Origin: Burkholderia pyrrocinia
Lineage (GTDB): Bacteria > Pseudomonadota > Gammaproteobacteria > Burkholderiales > Burkholderiaceae
Length of the DNA: 64,000 nt
NCBI RefSeq assembly: GCF_018417535.1
Contig: NZ_CP070977.1
Span: 3,348,001 to 3,412,000 of the forward strand
Direction: 5' to 3'
A model generated the notes under the pieces. The model was not told the origin of the DNA, did not search any database, and saw only the letters and a list, made by a program, of their open reading frames with translations. This document shows positions 52,140 through 62,033 of the stretch, in pieces. Every line of letters starts with the position of its first letter. Position 1 is the stretch's first letter. The position numbers were made by a program, and so were the translations under genes.

Positions 52140-53807
52140 TCAGAGAATGCCTTTCTTGCGCGTCGACAGCGCGGTTTCCGACAGGTCGATTTCGCGGATC
52201 AGCTTCGTCAGCGTCTCGTCGGAAATCTTGCTGTCGCTGCGCAGCCGGTACAGCACCGAGCGCTCCGCGCGGATCGCGGCGATCCGCATCTGCAGTTCCA
52301 TCGTTTCGCTCTGCTTTGCTTCGGCGCGCGGCGTGGGGCCGTCCTCCGCGAGCGCGGCGAGCCGGCGGCGGTACTGGTCCATCACGCGCGCCGAGATGTC
52401 CGCGCAGCGCGCCGCGCCCGATTCGTCGAGATCGGCCGAGATCGCGTCGTGCGACAAGTCGATCGCGCGGATCGCGGCCTGCGCGGCGGCCGAGCGCGCG
52501 GTGCGCTCCTCGTCGGCGAGCGGGTTGCGCGACGAGCGCACGCCGCGCAGCAGCAGCGGCAGGCCGACCACCGCGACGATGAGCGAGCCGAGGATCACGG
52601 CTGACGCGACGAAGATCGCGGTGTCGCGCCCCGGCAGCGGCGCGCCGTCGGCGAGCGCGACCGGGATCGACAGCACGCCGGCGAGCGTGACCGCGCCGCG
52701 CACGCCGCCGACCGTCATCACCGCGATCGTGCGCACGCCGGCCATCGTGCCCGCGAGGCCGTGGCGCGCGGCGCGGCGGCTCGCGATCCAGCGCAGCAGC
52801 CAGACCCACAGGAAGCGGATCGCATACAGCGCGAGCATCATCGCACCTACGTTGAAGATCATCCGGCCGACGAGCGCGTCGCTCGTATGGTGCGCGTCGA
52901 CGAGCGCGCGGCCGATGATGTGCGGCAACTGCAGCCCGAGCATGATGAACACCATGCCGTTGAACACGAACTCGATCATCGCCCACGTGCTTTCGGCGCG
53001 CACGCGCGACGCGACGGTGCTTTTGCGCGAAAAGCTCGTGTAATTCATCATCATCCCGGCCGACACGGCCGCGAGCACGCCCGACAGATCGAGGTGCTCG
53101 GCGAACAGGTAGGCCGCGAACGGCACGAGCAGCGTCATCACGATGCCGGGGGCCGGATCGCCTTCCTGCTCGGCGTTCAGGAAGCGGGTCGACAGCGCGC
53201 TGAACACCCACGACACGATCGCGCCCGTCGCGAGCCCGCCGGCGGCGACGATCACGAACGTGACCGACGCGGCGCGCAGCGAGAACATGCCGGTCAGCGC
53301 CGCCGCGATCGCGAACTTCAGCGCGACGAGGCCCGACGCGTCGTTCATCAGCGCCTCGCCTTCGAGGATGTGCATCAGTTGCGGCGGGATCCTGCCTTTG
53401 CCGGCGATGCCCGACAGCGCGACCGCGTCGGTCGGCGACAGCACGGCCGCGAGCGCGAACGCGATCGGCAGCGGCAACTCGGGAATCAGCCAATGCGCGA
53501 AGTAGCCCACTGCGAGTACCGTCATGAACACGAGCCCGAACGCGAGCATCAGGATCGCGCGGCGCTGCAGGTACAACTCGCGTTTCGGAATCCGCCAGCC
53601 GTCCGCGAACAGCAGCGGCGGGATGAACAGCAGCATGAAGATTTCGGGATCGAACGTGACGTGCAGGTTCAGCTTCGGCCACGCGAGCATCGCGCCGAAC
53701 GCGATCTGCATCAGCGGCAGCGGCAGTTGCAATGGCAGGATGCGCGTGGCGGCGCCGGACAGCGCAACGGTCAGCAGCAGGATCAGGACTGTGAAAACGA
53801 TTTCCAT
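52140..53807 (-). CDS. CPA1-family Na+/H+ antiporter
   Basis: A 555-residue inner-membrane cation:proton antiporter. About twelve helices fill residues 1-430. The ion-binding core is LSPTDAVALSGIAGKGRIPP (about 105-124) and ILEGEALMNDASGLVALKFA (about 129-148) with the Asn-Asp pair. VMTVGGVRGAVTLAGVLSIP, near 375, carries the conserved Arg. The last ~110 residues are a hydrophilic, helical cytoplasmic tail. The ATG MEIVFTVLILLL was chosen because upstream translation overlaps unrelated low-complexity DNA. Role: pH and sodium homeostasis. Confidence 0.94.
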   Translation of the reverse strand: MEIVFTVLILLLTVALSGAATRILPLQLPLPLMQIAFGAMLAWPKLNLHVTFDPEIFMLLFIPPLLFADGWRIPKRELYLQRRAILMLAFGLVFMTVLAVGYFAHWLIPELPLPIAFALAAVLSPTDAVALSGIAGKGRIPPQLMHILEGEALMNDASGLVALKFAIAAALTGMFSLRAASVTFVIVAAGGLATGAIVSWVFSALSTRFLNAEQEGDPAPGIVMTLLVPFAAYLFAEHLDLSGVLAAVSAGMMMNYTSFSRKSTVASRVRAESTWAMIEFVFNGMVFIMLGLQLPHIIGRALVDAHHTSDALVGRMIFNVGAMMLALYAIRFLWVWLLRWIASRRAARHGLAGTMAGVRTIAVMTVGGVRGAVTLAGVLSIPVALADGAPLPGRDTAIFVASAVILGSLIVAVVGLPLLLRGVRSSRNPLADEERTARSAAAQAAIRAIDLSHDAISADLDESGAARCADISARVMDQYRRRLAALAEDGPTPRAEAKQSETMELQMRIAAIRAERSVLYRLRSDSKISDETLTKLIREIDLSETALSTRKKGIL

Positions 53808-54103
53808 CGATACGGCGGATACGGGAAATGAAACGATCGTACGGAGTGTAGCGTGCTCGCGTGACGGGTGCGCTCGAGAGGCCGGTGCGCGCGCACGAAA
53901 ATGGTGCGTCGGGCGTGTGCCACGGTGGTGCGGCGGCCCGGCGCGCCCGCGCGGCGCATGGGTTGTTCGCGCCTTGCACGGAGCTTGCTTGATGCTGGTC
54001 AGCCGTCCGGTACCGACCGGACAACCGAGGGTCCAACCATGACATTGCACGCGCCGTCCGTTTCGTCGGCCGCCGCGTTCGAGTGCTTCACCAGGAGGAA
54101 GGC

Positions 54104-55390
54104 ATGACGACCGTGCAACAGGAGCGTCCGGCCGCCGCGTCGCCGTACCGTTTCGAGCGGGAGATGAGCTCCGGCCTCGAACGTCTGGCAACGCAGTATC
54201 GCGACCTGACGCTCACGAGCGTGTTCCAGCCGATATTCAGCCTGTCGCACCAGCGTGCGGTCGGCTACGAGGCGCTGCTGCGCGCGCACGATGCGCTCGA
54301 CCGCGCCGTGTCGCCGCTCGACGTGTTCGGCGAAGCCGCGCGCCAGGGCGAACTGCTGCAGCTCGACCGGCTCGCGCAGGCGCTGCATCTCGAGAACTTC
54401 GCGCTGCTCGGCGCCGAGCGCGAGTGGCTGTTTCTCAACGTCCATCCGGGCGTGCTCACCGACCCGTTCCAGGCGGCCGCGCTGCTCGCGAACCTGAAGC
54501 GGCTCGGCATGCCGCCGCGCCGCGTCGTGCTCGAGGTGCTCGAACAGCGCGCGGACGACGTCGAGCGGCTCGCCGAGGCCGTGCGCGAATTCCGCACGCA
54601 CGGCTTCCTGATCGCGCTCGACGATTTCGGTGCGGGTCACTCGAACCTCGAGCGGATCTGGCAGCTGAACCCGGACATCGTGAAGCTCGACCGGATCATG
54701 CTGTCGCACGCGGCGCACCGCACGGGGCTCACCGCAATCCTGCACGGGCTCGTGACGCTGCTGCACGAGGCCGGCAAGCTCGTGCTCGTCGAAGGGATCG
54801 AGACCGAGCACGAGGCGCAGATCGCGCTGTCGTGCGAGGCCGATTTCGTGCAGGGCTACTACTTCGGCCGCCCGGCGCCGGGGCTGCCCGACAGCGCGGC
54901 CGCGTCCGGCTGCATCGGCGAGCTGACCGAGCGTTTTCGTCTGCAGACCGAAGCGCGCGAGCGGCGTGACGCACAGCGGCTCGCGCCGTACCTGCGCGCG
55001 TTCGAGCGCGCGGCCGAGCGTCTCGCGGGCGGCGAGCCGCTCGACGAGGTGTGCTGGAATTTCCTCGCGCTGGATGCCGCCGCGCGCTGCTTCCTGCTTG
55101 ACGCACACGGCCGGCAGTCGGGCCGCAACGTCGTGCTGCGCGCCGACCGCGCGCTGAGCGAGGCACGCTTCTCGCCGCTGGCGGACGCGCAGGGCGCGAA
55201 CTGGCTGCGCCGGCCGTATTTCCGATCGGCGATCGCCGAGCCGGGGCGCGTGCAGGTCACGCGGCCGTACCTGTCGATCAACGAGGCGCAGCCGTGCGTG
55301 ACGCTGTCGGTGGCCGTGCGCGTCGGCGATGCGCAGCGCGTGTTGTGCGGCGATATCGACTGGGTCGACGACGAAGCGGACGCCGGCTAG
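54104..55390 (+). CDS. EAL-domain protein with C-terminal PDC/Cache-like sensor region
   Basis: A 428-residue probable c-di-GMP phosphodiesterase. The EAL domain (about 35-270) has YEALLRA with intact Glu-Ala-Leu, FLNVHPG, LEVLEQ, IALDDFGAGHSN, IVKLDRIM, VEGIET and VQGYYFGRP, so all metal and base residues are present. Residues ~310-428 resemble a PDC/Cache ligand-binding fold without membrane anchors (CFLLDAHGRQSGRNVVLRA; WLRRPYFRSAI; TRPYLSINEAQPCVTLSVAV). This recalls YkuI-type proteins. The ATG follows AGGAGGAA. Predicted cytoplasmic. Confidence 0.92.
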   Translation: MTTVQQERPAAASPYRFEREMSSGLERLATQYRDLTLTSVFQPIFSLSHQRAVGYEALLRAHDALDRAVSPLDVFGEAARQGELLQLDRLAQALHLENFALLGAEREWLFLNVHPGVLTDPFQAAALLANLKRLGMPPRRVVLEVLEQRADDVERLAEAVREFRTHGFLIALDDFGAGHSNLERIWQLNPDIVKLDRIMLSHAAHRTGLTAILHGLVTLLHEAGKLVLVEGIETEHEAQIALSCEADFVQGYYFGRPAPGLPDSAAASGCIGELTERFRLQTEARERRDAQRLAPYLRAFERAAERLAGGEPLDEVCWNFLALDAAARCFLLDAHGRQSGRNVVLRADRALSEARFSPLADAQGANWLRRPYFRSAIAEPGRVQVTRPYLSINEAQPCVTLSVAVRVGDAQRVLCGDIDWVDDEADAG

Positions 55391-55514
55391 CGCTGCGGGC
55401 ACCGCATGCGGCGGTTGCGACGATCCGGATGCGCCGGCACCGGCCGGCCCGCTGGCGCCCGTCGCGCCGCTCGGCTAGGATGCGCGAATTGTCCTGACGA
55501 ATCGCGAGCCGCCG

Positions 55515-56240
55515 ATGAACCGAAACGCCGCTTCTTCCGTCCTCCTCGAAGTGATCGCCACGACCGTTGGCGATGCGAAGGCCGCCGCCCGCTCGGGCGC
55601 CGACCGCCTCGAACTCGTGACCGCGATCACCGAAGGCGGGCTGACGCCGAGCGTCGGCCTGATCGAGGCCGTCGTGGCCGCCGTGCCGATTCCCGTCAAC
55701 GTGATCGTGCGCCCGCACAGCCGGTCGTTCGTCTATGACGCCGACGATCTGCGCGTGATCGAACGCGATGTGCGCGCGGCCGTCGCGGCCGGCGCGAACG
55801 GCGTCGTGTTCGGCGCGCTCGATGCGCGCGGCGACGTCGATCTCGGCGCGCTGGGCCGCATCGCGGCGGCCGCGGATGGCCGCGCGCTGACGTTCCATCG
55901 CGCGTTCGACGTGTCGCGCGACCTCAACGCCGCGTTCGACGCGCTGCTGCGCGTGCCGGCCGTCACGTCGGTGCTGACGTCGGGCGGCCATCCGTCGGTG
56001 CTCGACGCGGCCGCGACGATCGCGCGGATGGTGCGGCACGCAGAAGGGTCGACGTGCACGGTGCTGGCCGGCTCGGGGCTCACCGTCGATGCGGTCGGCG
56101 ATTTCGTCCGGGCCACCGGCGTGCGCGCGGTGCATTTCGGCTCGGGCGTGCGGCCGCGCGGCGAGGTGCTGGCACCCGTCGACGGACAGCTCGTCGAGCG
56201 GGTGCGCGCGGCGCTCGACGGCGCGGCGGCGCACGTGTGA
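55515..56240 (+). CDS. cutC: CutC-family copper homeostasis protein
   Basis: A 241-residue TIM-barrel protein of the CutC family. It shows LLEVIATTVGDAKAAARSGADRLELV (about 10-35; split by the first loop), EGGLTPSVGLIEAV, VNVIVRPHSRSFVYDADDL, the motif LTFHRAFDV near 125 and VLTSGGHPSVLD near 153. CutC is classed with copper tolerance, although its biochemical activity is unsettled. It begins 124 bp after the EAL gene and ends 83 bp before the SUFU gene, all rightward. Confidence 0.93.
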   Translation: MNRNAASSVLLEVIATTVGDAKAAARSGADRLELVTAITEGGLTPSVGLIEAVVAAVPIPVNVIVRPHSRSFVYDADDLRVIERDVRAAVAAGANGVVFGALDARGDVDLGALGRIAAAADGRALTFHRAFDVSRDLNAAFDALLRVPAVTSVLTSGGHPSVLDAAATIARMVRHAEGSTCTVLAGSGLTVDAVGDFVRATGVRAVHFGSGVRPRGEVLAPVDGQLVERVRAALDGAAAHV

Positions 56241-56323
56241 CACGCGTGTAACGCGCACGGCGGCCGCGGCCGCCGCACGCGCATGCACGACATACCAAGA
56301 CACCATCCGGGAGAGAGGGCCGC

Positions 56324-57409
56324 ATGACGGACGCAACACACGACACGCAGGACGGCGCGGGTGACGATGCCGCGCCGGGCTGGGATGCGATCGACGGCGC
56401 GCTCGCGCACCTCTATCCGGGCCAGGAGCCGAAGCACTACGGCACGCTGGTCAAGTGGCGGCTCGGCGGCCCCGATCCGCTCGACGGGATCAGCGTGTGG
56501 AAGCGCGCGGAGCCGGTGCCGCACTGGCATTTCGTCACGTACGGGCTGAGCGAACTGTATGCGAAGGAGTCGGACGATCCGGCCGTCAGCGGCTTCGGGT
56601 TCGAGCTGACGATTCGCGTCGCCTGCGGTGCCGACGACGAGCCGCCGCGTTGGGCGTTCAGCTTCCTGCAGAACCTCGCGCGCTACGTGTTCCAGAGCGG
56701 CAACGCATTCGACGACGGCCACTGGATGACGGCCAACGGCCCGATCGCGCTCGACACCGGCACGGCGCTCTGCTCGATGGGTTTCGCGTTCGATCCGGAA
56801 CTGCCGGCGATCGACACGCCGCACGGCCGCCTGGCGTTCCTGCAGGTCGTCGGGCTGACGCTCGACGAGGAGCGCGCCGCGAAGCGCTGGCGCACGCGCG
56901 CGCTGCTCGACACGCTGCTGCCGCACCTGCCCCTGTGGGTGACCGATCTCGGCCGCGCGTCGCTGCTCGAGCGCGCGGACGTGCGTGAGCAGGTCGACGC
57001 CGGCACGCAGCGCGACGGCTCGTCGAGCGGCTACCTGTTCACCGACGTGCTGGGATGGGCAACGCGCAAGCGGCTGCTGCGCGCGCCGGTCGTCGAGATT
57101 ACCGTCGGTGCACGGCAGGCCGAGGAACTCGTCGCGCTGCTGCCGTTGCGGCTGCCGTTCGACCGGCCGTTCCGCCTGGTCGGTCACGACGGCGCAGTGC
57201 GCTTCGTGCACGGCGACGCGAACGGCGTGACCGACGAAGACGGCACGCTGACGCTGCGGCTCACCGATGCGACGGTGCAGGCGTTGGCGCGCACGCTGAA
57301 GCCGCGCGCCGGCGAGTATGCGATCGACGGGCTCGACGGCGTGCGCTGGCGCGTCGAGAAGACCGTGATCCGCGACGCGCAGGGCAACGCGGTGCAGACG
57401 ATCGGGTGA
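56324..57409 (+). CDS. Suppressor-of-fused (SUFU) domain protein
   Basis: A 361-residue protein whose residues ~20-190 match the SUFU domain: YPGQEPKHYGTLVKWRLGG, PLDGISVWKR, PHWHFVTYGLSELYAKES and FGFELTIRVA. The C-terminal ~150 residues (about 200-361) are also SUFU-like in layout, with alternating beta strands. In animals SUFU binds Gli transcription factors. In bacteria the family is widespread, function unknown; some members act as immunity partners of polymorphic toxins, but no toxin gene adjoins here. Monocistronic with its own terminator. Confidence 0.9.
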   Translation: MTDATHDTQDGAGDDAAPGWDAIDGALAHLYPGQEPKHYGTLVKWRLGGPDPLDGISVWKRAEPVPHWHFVTYGLSELYAKESDDPAVSGFGFELTIRVACGADDEPPRWAFSFLQNLARYVFQSGNAFDDGHWMTANGPIALDTGTALCSMGFAFDPELPAIDTPHGRLAFLQVVGLTLDEERAAKRWRTRALLDTLLPHLPLWVTDLGRASLLERADVREQVDAGTQRDGSSSGYLFTDVLGWATRKRLLRAPVVEITVGARQAEELVALLPLRLPFDRPFRLVGHDGAVRFVHGDANGVTDEDGTLTLRLTDATVQALARTLKPRAGEYAIDGLDGVRWRVEKTVIRDAQGNAVQTIG

Positions 57410-57437
57410 AAAAAGCCGGGGCATGCCCCGGCTTTTT
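57410..57437. terminator. Bidirectional terminator between SUFU and bioB genes
   Basis: A perfect 28-bp palindrome centred on GCATGC, with A5 on the left, T5 on the right and GCCGGGGCA arms. It lies between the convergent SUFU gene and bioB and can stop both. Confidence 0.92.
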
Positions 57438-57466
57438 CGTTCGCAGGCTGTGCCTGACGCTACGGC

Positions 57467-58486
57467 TTACGCGTTTTCCGACAGCGCGTCGGCCTGGCTC
57501 GCGCGGATGCCGAGGCGCTCGAACAGCGCGCGGTCGCGCTGCGTCTGCGGGTTGCTCGTCGTCAGCAACTGGTCGCCGTAGAACATCGAGTTCGCACCGG
57601 CGAGGAAGCACATCGCCTGCATCGCGTCGTCGAGCTGCTCGCGGCCGGCCGACAGGCGCACGACGGCCTTCGGCATCGTGATGCGCGCGACCGCGATGGT
57701 GCGCACGAACTCGAACGGGTCGAGCGGCGCGGTACCTTCGAGCGGCGTGCCTTCGATCGCCACGAGGTTGTTGATCGGCACCGATTCCGGATACGGGTTC
57801 AGGTTCGCGAGCTGCGAGATCAGGCCCGCGCGCTCGCGGCGCGACTCGCCCATCCCGATGATGCCGCCGCAGCACACGTTGATGCCTGCGTCGCGCACGC
57901 GGTCGAGCGTGTCGAGGCGGTCCTGGTACGTGCGCGTCGAGATCACCTGGCCGTAGAACTCCGGCGACGTGTCGAGGTTGTGGTTGTAGTAGTCGAGGCC
58001 CGCGTCGGCGAGTTGCTGCGCCTGTTCGTCCTCGAGCATGCCGAGCGTCATGCAGGTCTCGAGGCCGAGTTCCTTCACGCCGCGCACCATCTCGGTCAGC
58101 GCCGGCATGTGGCGCTCCTTCGGGTTGCGCCACGCGGCGCCCATGCAGAAGCGGCTCGCGCCGTTCGCCTTCGCCGCGCGCGCGGCGTCGAGCACCGTGT
58201 CGACGTCCATCAGCTTCTCGGCCTTCAGGCCCGTGTCGTGATGCGACGACTGCGAGCAGTAGCCGCAATCTTCCTCGCAGCCGCCCGTCTTGATCGACAG
58301 CAGCGTCGACAACTGCACCGCGTTCGCGTCGAAGTGCTCGCGATGCACCTGCTGCGCGCGGAAGATCAGGTCGTTGAACGGCAGTGCGAACAGCGCGACG
58401 ACGTCGGCGACGCGCCAGCGCTGCGAGGCCGGTGCAGCCACGGGAATCGCGTCGGGTTGCACGGCGGCGGTCTGGGCTTGGGTCAT
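57467..58486 (-). CDS. bioB: Biotin synthase
   Basis: A 339-residue radical-SAM enzyme inserting sulfur into dethiobiotin. The [4Fe-4S] motif is [13 protein letters not shown] with Cys 70, 74 and 77. Further markers are [16 protein letters not shown], the [2Fe-2S] ligands (Cys in [11 protein letters not shown] and in [12 protein letters not shown]) and [12 protein letters not shown]. The N-terminal ~25 residues are a variable extension. It is the last gene of the leftward bioA-F-D-B operon, 41 bp after bioD. Confidence 0.97.
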   Translation of the reverse strand: MTQAQTAAVQPDAIPVAAPASQRWRVADVVALFALPFNDLIFRAQQVHREHFDANAVQLSTLLSIKTGGCEEDCGYCSQSSHHDTGLKAEKLMDVDTVLDAARAAKANGASRFCMGAAWRNPKERHMPALTEMVRGVKELGLETCMTLGMLEDEQAQQLADAGLDYYNHNLDTSPEFYGQVISTRTYQDRLDTLDRVRDAGINVCCGGIIGMGESRRERAGLISQLANLNPYPESVPINNLVAIEGTPLEGTAPLDPFEFVRTIAVARITMPKAVVRLSAGREQLDDAMQAMCFLAGANSMFYGDQLLTTSNPQTQRDRALFERLGIRASQADALSENA

Positions 58487-58527
58487 TTCGTTTTCCTGTC
58501 CTGGGCGGGATTGGGGGATCGGTTGGG

Positions 58528-59247
58528 TCAATGCTGCGCGGTGCGCAGCGACTCGACGAGCGCGGCGATGTCGAGCATCGCCGCGGCGGATTCGGGGGCG
58601 GCCGGCGCCATGTGCGGGATGCGGCCGATGAGCGGCGCGCGGTGCTCGCGCGCGAGCCAGTCGCGGATCGTTGCGACGTTTTCGTCCGGATACGACATCG
58701 CCGGGTCGACGTGGTTCGCGACCCAGCCCGCGAGCGTGAGGCCGCGTTGGCGAATCCCGTCGGCGGTCAGCAGCGCGTGGCTGATGCAGCCGAGCCGAAC
58801 GCCGACCACCAGCACGACCGGCACGCCGAGCGAGACCGCGAGGTCGGCCATGTCCTGCGTGTCGTTCAGCGGCACGCGAAACCCGCCGGCGCCTTCGACG
58901 ACGACGATATCCGCGCGCGTCAGCGCCTCGCGGTGGCACGCGACGATCGTGCCGATGTCGAGCGTCACGCCTTCCTGCGCGGCGACGATGTGCGGCGCGG
59001 CAGGCGCCTTCAGCAGGAACGGTGTGCGCAGTTCGGGCGGCAGCACGACGTTCGCGGCCGCGTCGAGCTGGTCGGCGTCCTCGTTGTGCCAGACGCCGTC
59101 CCGTTCGTACGCGCCGGCCGCGACCGGCTTCAGCGCGGCCGCGCGCAATCCGTGCCGCGCGAAGCCGTGCAGCATCGCGGCCGACACGAAGGTCTTGCCG
59201 ATTTCGGTGTCGGTGCCGGTGACGAAGAGCGAGAGCGGGGCTGTCAT
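58528..59247 (-). CDS. bioD: Dethiobiotin synthetase
   Basis: A 239-residue ATP-dependent carboxylase closing the ureido ring of dethiobiotin. The P-loop is [19 protein letters not shown] (about 8-26); [10 protein letters not shown] follows, with catalytic Lys, and [14 protein letters not shown] near 118. It lies between bioF and bioB. Unlike the other bio genes it is separated from bioF by a 199-bp stretch full of hairpins. Confidence 0.96.
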   Translation of the reverse strand: MTAPLSLFVTGTDTEIGKTFVSAAMLHGFARHGLRAAALKPVAAGAYERDGVWHNEDADQLDAAANVVLPPELRTPFLLKAPAAPHIVAAQEGVTLDIGTIVACHREALTRADIVVVEGAGGFRVPLNDTQDMADLAVSLGVPVVLVVGVRLGCISHALLTADGIRQRGLTLAGWVANHVDPAMSYPDENVATIRDWLAREHRAPLIGRIPHMAPAAPESAAAMLDIAALVESLRTAQH

Positions 59248-59261
59248 GCTGCTTTCCGCCG

Positions 59262-59414
59262 GGCCGCCCCAAGGGGCGTAGCGGGGAATTCGCGGAGCAT
59301 CGCTCCGCGCCCGTGCAGCCGGTCGGCTTTGCAAAGCCGACCGTGGACGGCAGCCGCCCCCTCGGGGGGCAGCGAACGTGTCGATCCGGAGTAGCGCTTT
59401 AGCGCGTACTCCGG
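59262..59414. repeat. Cluster of five hairpins between bioF and bioD
   Basis: Five inverted repeats are packed into ~150 bp. They are CGCCCC/GGGGCG at 59265-59278; CGCGGAGC/GCTCCGCG at 59291-59309; a perfect 22-bp palindrome at 59321-59342 (GGTCGGCTTTG and its complement); GCCCCC/GGGGGC at 59356-59370; and CCGGAGTA-GCGC/GCGC-TACTCCGG at 59386-59414 with one bulged base. The assembly looks like a mobile intergenic element inserted in the operon. Confidence 0.85.
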
Positions 59415-59446
59415 TCCCATGCAAAGCAAGTGAGCGTGGGGGTGGT

Positions 59447-60640
59447 TCATCTTGCTGCCTCGCTGGCCTCGATCAACGCGGTTTCGAGCCGCGCGAGATC
59501 GTCGAACGAATGCGCGGCCGACAGCGACACGCGCAGCCGCGACGTGCCGGCGGGCACCGTCGGCGGCCGGATCGCGGGCACCCACAGGCCGTGCGCGTCG
59601 AGCGCGCGCATCGCAGCAAGCGTCGCGTCGTTGCTGCCGATCACGAGCGGCTGAACGGCCGTGTGCGAATCGACCGGTTGCCAGCGCGTGTTGCGCAGCA
59701 GCGCGCGCGTGCGCTCGATCAGCGCGGCGAGGTGCGCGCGGCGTGCGTCGCCTTCGTCGCCCGCGATCACCTTCAGGCTGGCCGATACCGCATGCGCGAC
59801 GGCCGGCGGCGCGGCCGTCGTGAAGATGTAGCTGCGCGCGCGCTGGATCAGCCATTCGATCACCGTCTCGTGCGCGATGACGAACGCGCCCGCGACGCCG
59901 GCCGCCTTGCCGAGCGTGCCGACGTAGACGAGATGCGGCGAACGCAGCGCGGCGGCCGCGAGCGCGCCGCGGCCCTGCGGGCCGAGCACGCCGAAGCCGT
60001 GCGCGTCGTCGACGACGAGCCAGGCGCCGTGGCGTTCGGCCAGCGCGACGAGTTCGGCGAGCGGCGCGACGTCGCCGTCCATGCTGAACACGGTGTCGCT
60101 GACGATCAGTTTCGTTTCGGCATCCGACGCTTCGAGCAGCGCGGCGAGCGCGGCCGTGTCCGCGTGCGGATAGACCTGCACGTTCGCGCGCGACAGCCGC
60201 ATGCCGTCGATCAGCGATGCGTGGTTCAGCGCGTCGGAGAAGATCGTCGCGCCTTTGCCGGTGAGCGCCGTCATCGCGGCGAGGTTCGCCATGTAGCCGG
60301 TGCTGAAGTACAGTGCGCGCGGCGCGTCGGAGAAGCTGCCCGCGAAGCCCGCGAGTTCGTCCTCGAGCGTCGCGTGTGCGCGCGAATGGCCGCCGAGCAG
60401 GTGCGAGCCGCCGCTGCCCGAGCCATAGCGCTGCGCGCCTTCGCCGAATGCGGCGACGAGCGCGGGATGCGCGGCGAGACCCAGGTAGTCGTTGCTCGCG
60501 AAGCCGACGATCTCGCGGCCGTCGACGGTCATGCGCGCGTCGCACGCGGTGTCGGCGATGCGGCGCACGCGGCGCAGCCCTTGCGCGTCGAGATCGGCGA
60601 GGCCGCGCTGCAGGGTGTCGAGCAGGGGCGTCGTCGTCAT
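59447..60640 (-). CDS. bioF: 8-amino-7-oxononanoate synthase
   Basis: A 397-residue PLP enzyme condensing pimeloyl thioester with alanine. Motifs: [19 protein letters not shown] (about 47-65), [19 protein letters not shown] (about 75-93), [17 protein letters not shown] (about 208) with the cofactor Asp, and [11 protein letters not shown] (about 238) with the Schiff-base Lys. Its ATG overlaps the bioA stop (ATGA). The C-terminal ARR-type tail ends just before the hairpin cluster. Confidence 0.97.
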   Translation of the reverse strand: MTTTPLLDTLQRGLADLDAQGLRRVRRIADTACDARMTVDGREIVGFASNDYLGLAAHPALVAAFGEGAQRYGSGSGGSHLLGGHSRAHATLEDELAGFAGSFSDAPRALYFSTGYMANLAAMTALTGKGATIFSDALNHASLIDGMRLSRANVQVYPHADTAALAALLEASDAETKLIVSDTVFSMDGDVAPLAELVALAERHGAWLVVDDAHGFGVLGPQGRGALAAAALRSPHLVYVGTLGKAAGVAGAFVIAHETVIEWLIQRARSYIFTTAAPPAVAHAVSASLKVIAGDEGDARRAHLAALIERTRALLRNTRWQPVDSHTAVQPLVIGSNDATLAAMRALDAHGLWVPAIRPPTVPAGTSRLRVSLSAAHSFDDLARLETALIEASEAAR

Positions 60641-61980
60641 GAGATCTCCGCGAGCGTTGCGTCGAGCGTGTCGCGCGTACGCTGCGCGAGCCACGCGATG
60701 TCGTCGTCGCCCATCACGTACGGCGGCATCAGGTACACGGTCGTGCCGATCGGACGCAGCAGCAGCTCGCGTTCGAGCGCGCGTTCGAAGAAGCGCCGCG
60801 AGAAGCCGCGTGCCGCATCGCCGTCGAGCGCGACGTCGAATGCGAACAGCGTGCCGCGTTCGCGCAGGTGGCGCACCTGCGGGTGCGCGTCGAGCGGCGC
60901 GAGCGCGGCGCGCATCGCGGCCGACTTGCGCGCGTTTTGCGCGAGCACGTCGTCGCGCGCGAACAGGTCGAGCGTCGCGACCGCCGCGCGGCATGCGAGC
61001 GGGTTGCCCGTGTACGAATGCGAGTGCAGGAAGCCGCGCGTCGTGTCGTCGTCGTAGAACGCCGCGAACACGTCGTCGCGCGTGAGCACGAGCGACAGCG
61101 GCAGGTAGCCGCCGCTGATGCCTTTCGACAGGCACAGGAAATCGGGCCAGACGCCGGCCTGCTCGCACGCGAAGAAGGTGCCGGTACGGCCGCAGCCGAC
61201 CGCGATCTCGTCGGCGATCAGGTGCACGCCGAATTCGTCGCACAGCGCGCGCAGCCCGCGCACGTACGACGGATCGTGCATCGCCATGCCGGCCGCGCAC
61301 TGCACCAGCGGCTCGACGATCAGCGCGGCGATCCGCTCGCCGCGTTCGACGAACAGGCGCCGCACGTCCGCGAGCGCGCGGCCCGCGACGTCGGCGGCCG
61401 TCTCGCCCGGCAGCGCGCCGCGCGCATCGGGCGACGCGACGACGTGCGCCTGGCGGATCAGCGGGTCGTACGCATCCTTGAACAGCGCGACGTCGGTCAC
61501 GCCGAGCGCGCCGATCGTCTCGCCGTGATAGCTGTTCGCGACGCAGACGAATTCCTGCTTGTTCGCGCGGCCGCGGTTGCGCCACGCGTGGAAGCTCATC
61601 TTCAGCGCGATTTCGACGGCCGATGCGCCGTCCGACGCGAAGAACGCATGGCCGAGCGTGCGCTCGGTGAGCGCGTGCAGCCGCTCGGCGAGCTCGATCG
61701 CGCTCTCGTGCGTGCAACCGGCGAGCATCGCGTGCTCGAGCGTGTCGAGCTGGTCCTTCAGCGCCGCGTTGATGTCCGGGTTCGCATGGCCGAACAGGTT
61801 GACCCACCACGAGCTGATTGCGTCGAAGTAACGACGGCCGTCGCGGTCGTACAGCCACAGGCCCGCGCCGCGCGCGACCGGGATCAGCGGCAGGCGCTCG
61901 TGGTGCTTCATCTGGGTGCAGGGATGCCAGACCGCGCGCAGGCTGCGCGCGACCCAGTCGTCGGTGGCTGGCGTACTCAA
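60637..61980 (-). CDS. bioA: Adenosylmethionine-8-amino-7-oxononanoate aminotransferase, TTG start
   Basis: A 447-residue class III aminotransferase using SAM as amino donor in biotin synthesis. Motifs: [18 protein letters not shown] near 16-33 with the BioA-specific [31 protein letters not shown] (about 148), [14 protein letters not shown] (about 240) and [13 protein letters not shown] with the PLP Lys (about 280). The most credible start is a TTG (LSTPATDDW) with GGAG 8 bp upstream; no ATG or GTG fits this position, and an ATG 31 codons earlier would read through a GC hairpin. First gene of the operon. Confidence 0.95.
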   Translation of the reverse strand: MSTPATDDWVARSLRAVWHPCTQMKHHERLPLIPVARGAGLWLYDRDGRRYFDAISSWWVNLFGHANPDINAALKDQLDTLEHAMLAGCTHESAIELAERLHALTERTLGHAFFASDGASAVEIALKMSFHAWRNRGRANKQEFVCVANSYHGETIGALGVTDVALFKDAYDPLIRQAHVVASPDARGALPGETAADVAGRALADVRRLFVERGERIAALIVEPLVQCAAGMAMHDPSYVRGLRALCDEFGVHLIADEIAVGCGRTGTFFACEQAGVWPDFLCLSKGISGGYLPLSLVLTRDDVFAAFYDDDTTRGFLHSHSYTGNPLACRAAVATLDLFARDDVLAQNARKSAAMRAALAPLDAHPQVRHLRERGTLFAFDVALDGDAARGFSRRFFERALERELLLRPIGTTVYLMPPYVMGDDDIAWLAQRTRDTLDATLAEIS

Positions 61981-62002
61981 GGCAACTCCGAAGGGTAAAA
62001 CG

Positions 62003-62033
62003 GCCGCGCGGCATCGACGGGATGCCGCGCGGC
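62003..62033 (-). promoter_or_regulatory. Hairpin in the bioA leader, attenuator-like
   Basis: Perfect 13-bp stem (arms 62003-62015 and 62021-62033) with a 5-nt loop. On the transcribed strand it is followed by CGTTTTACCC, 23 nt before the TTG start. It could act as a weak terminator or block ribosome access. Confidence 0.6.
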
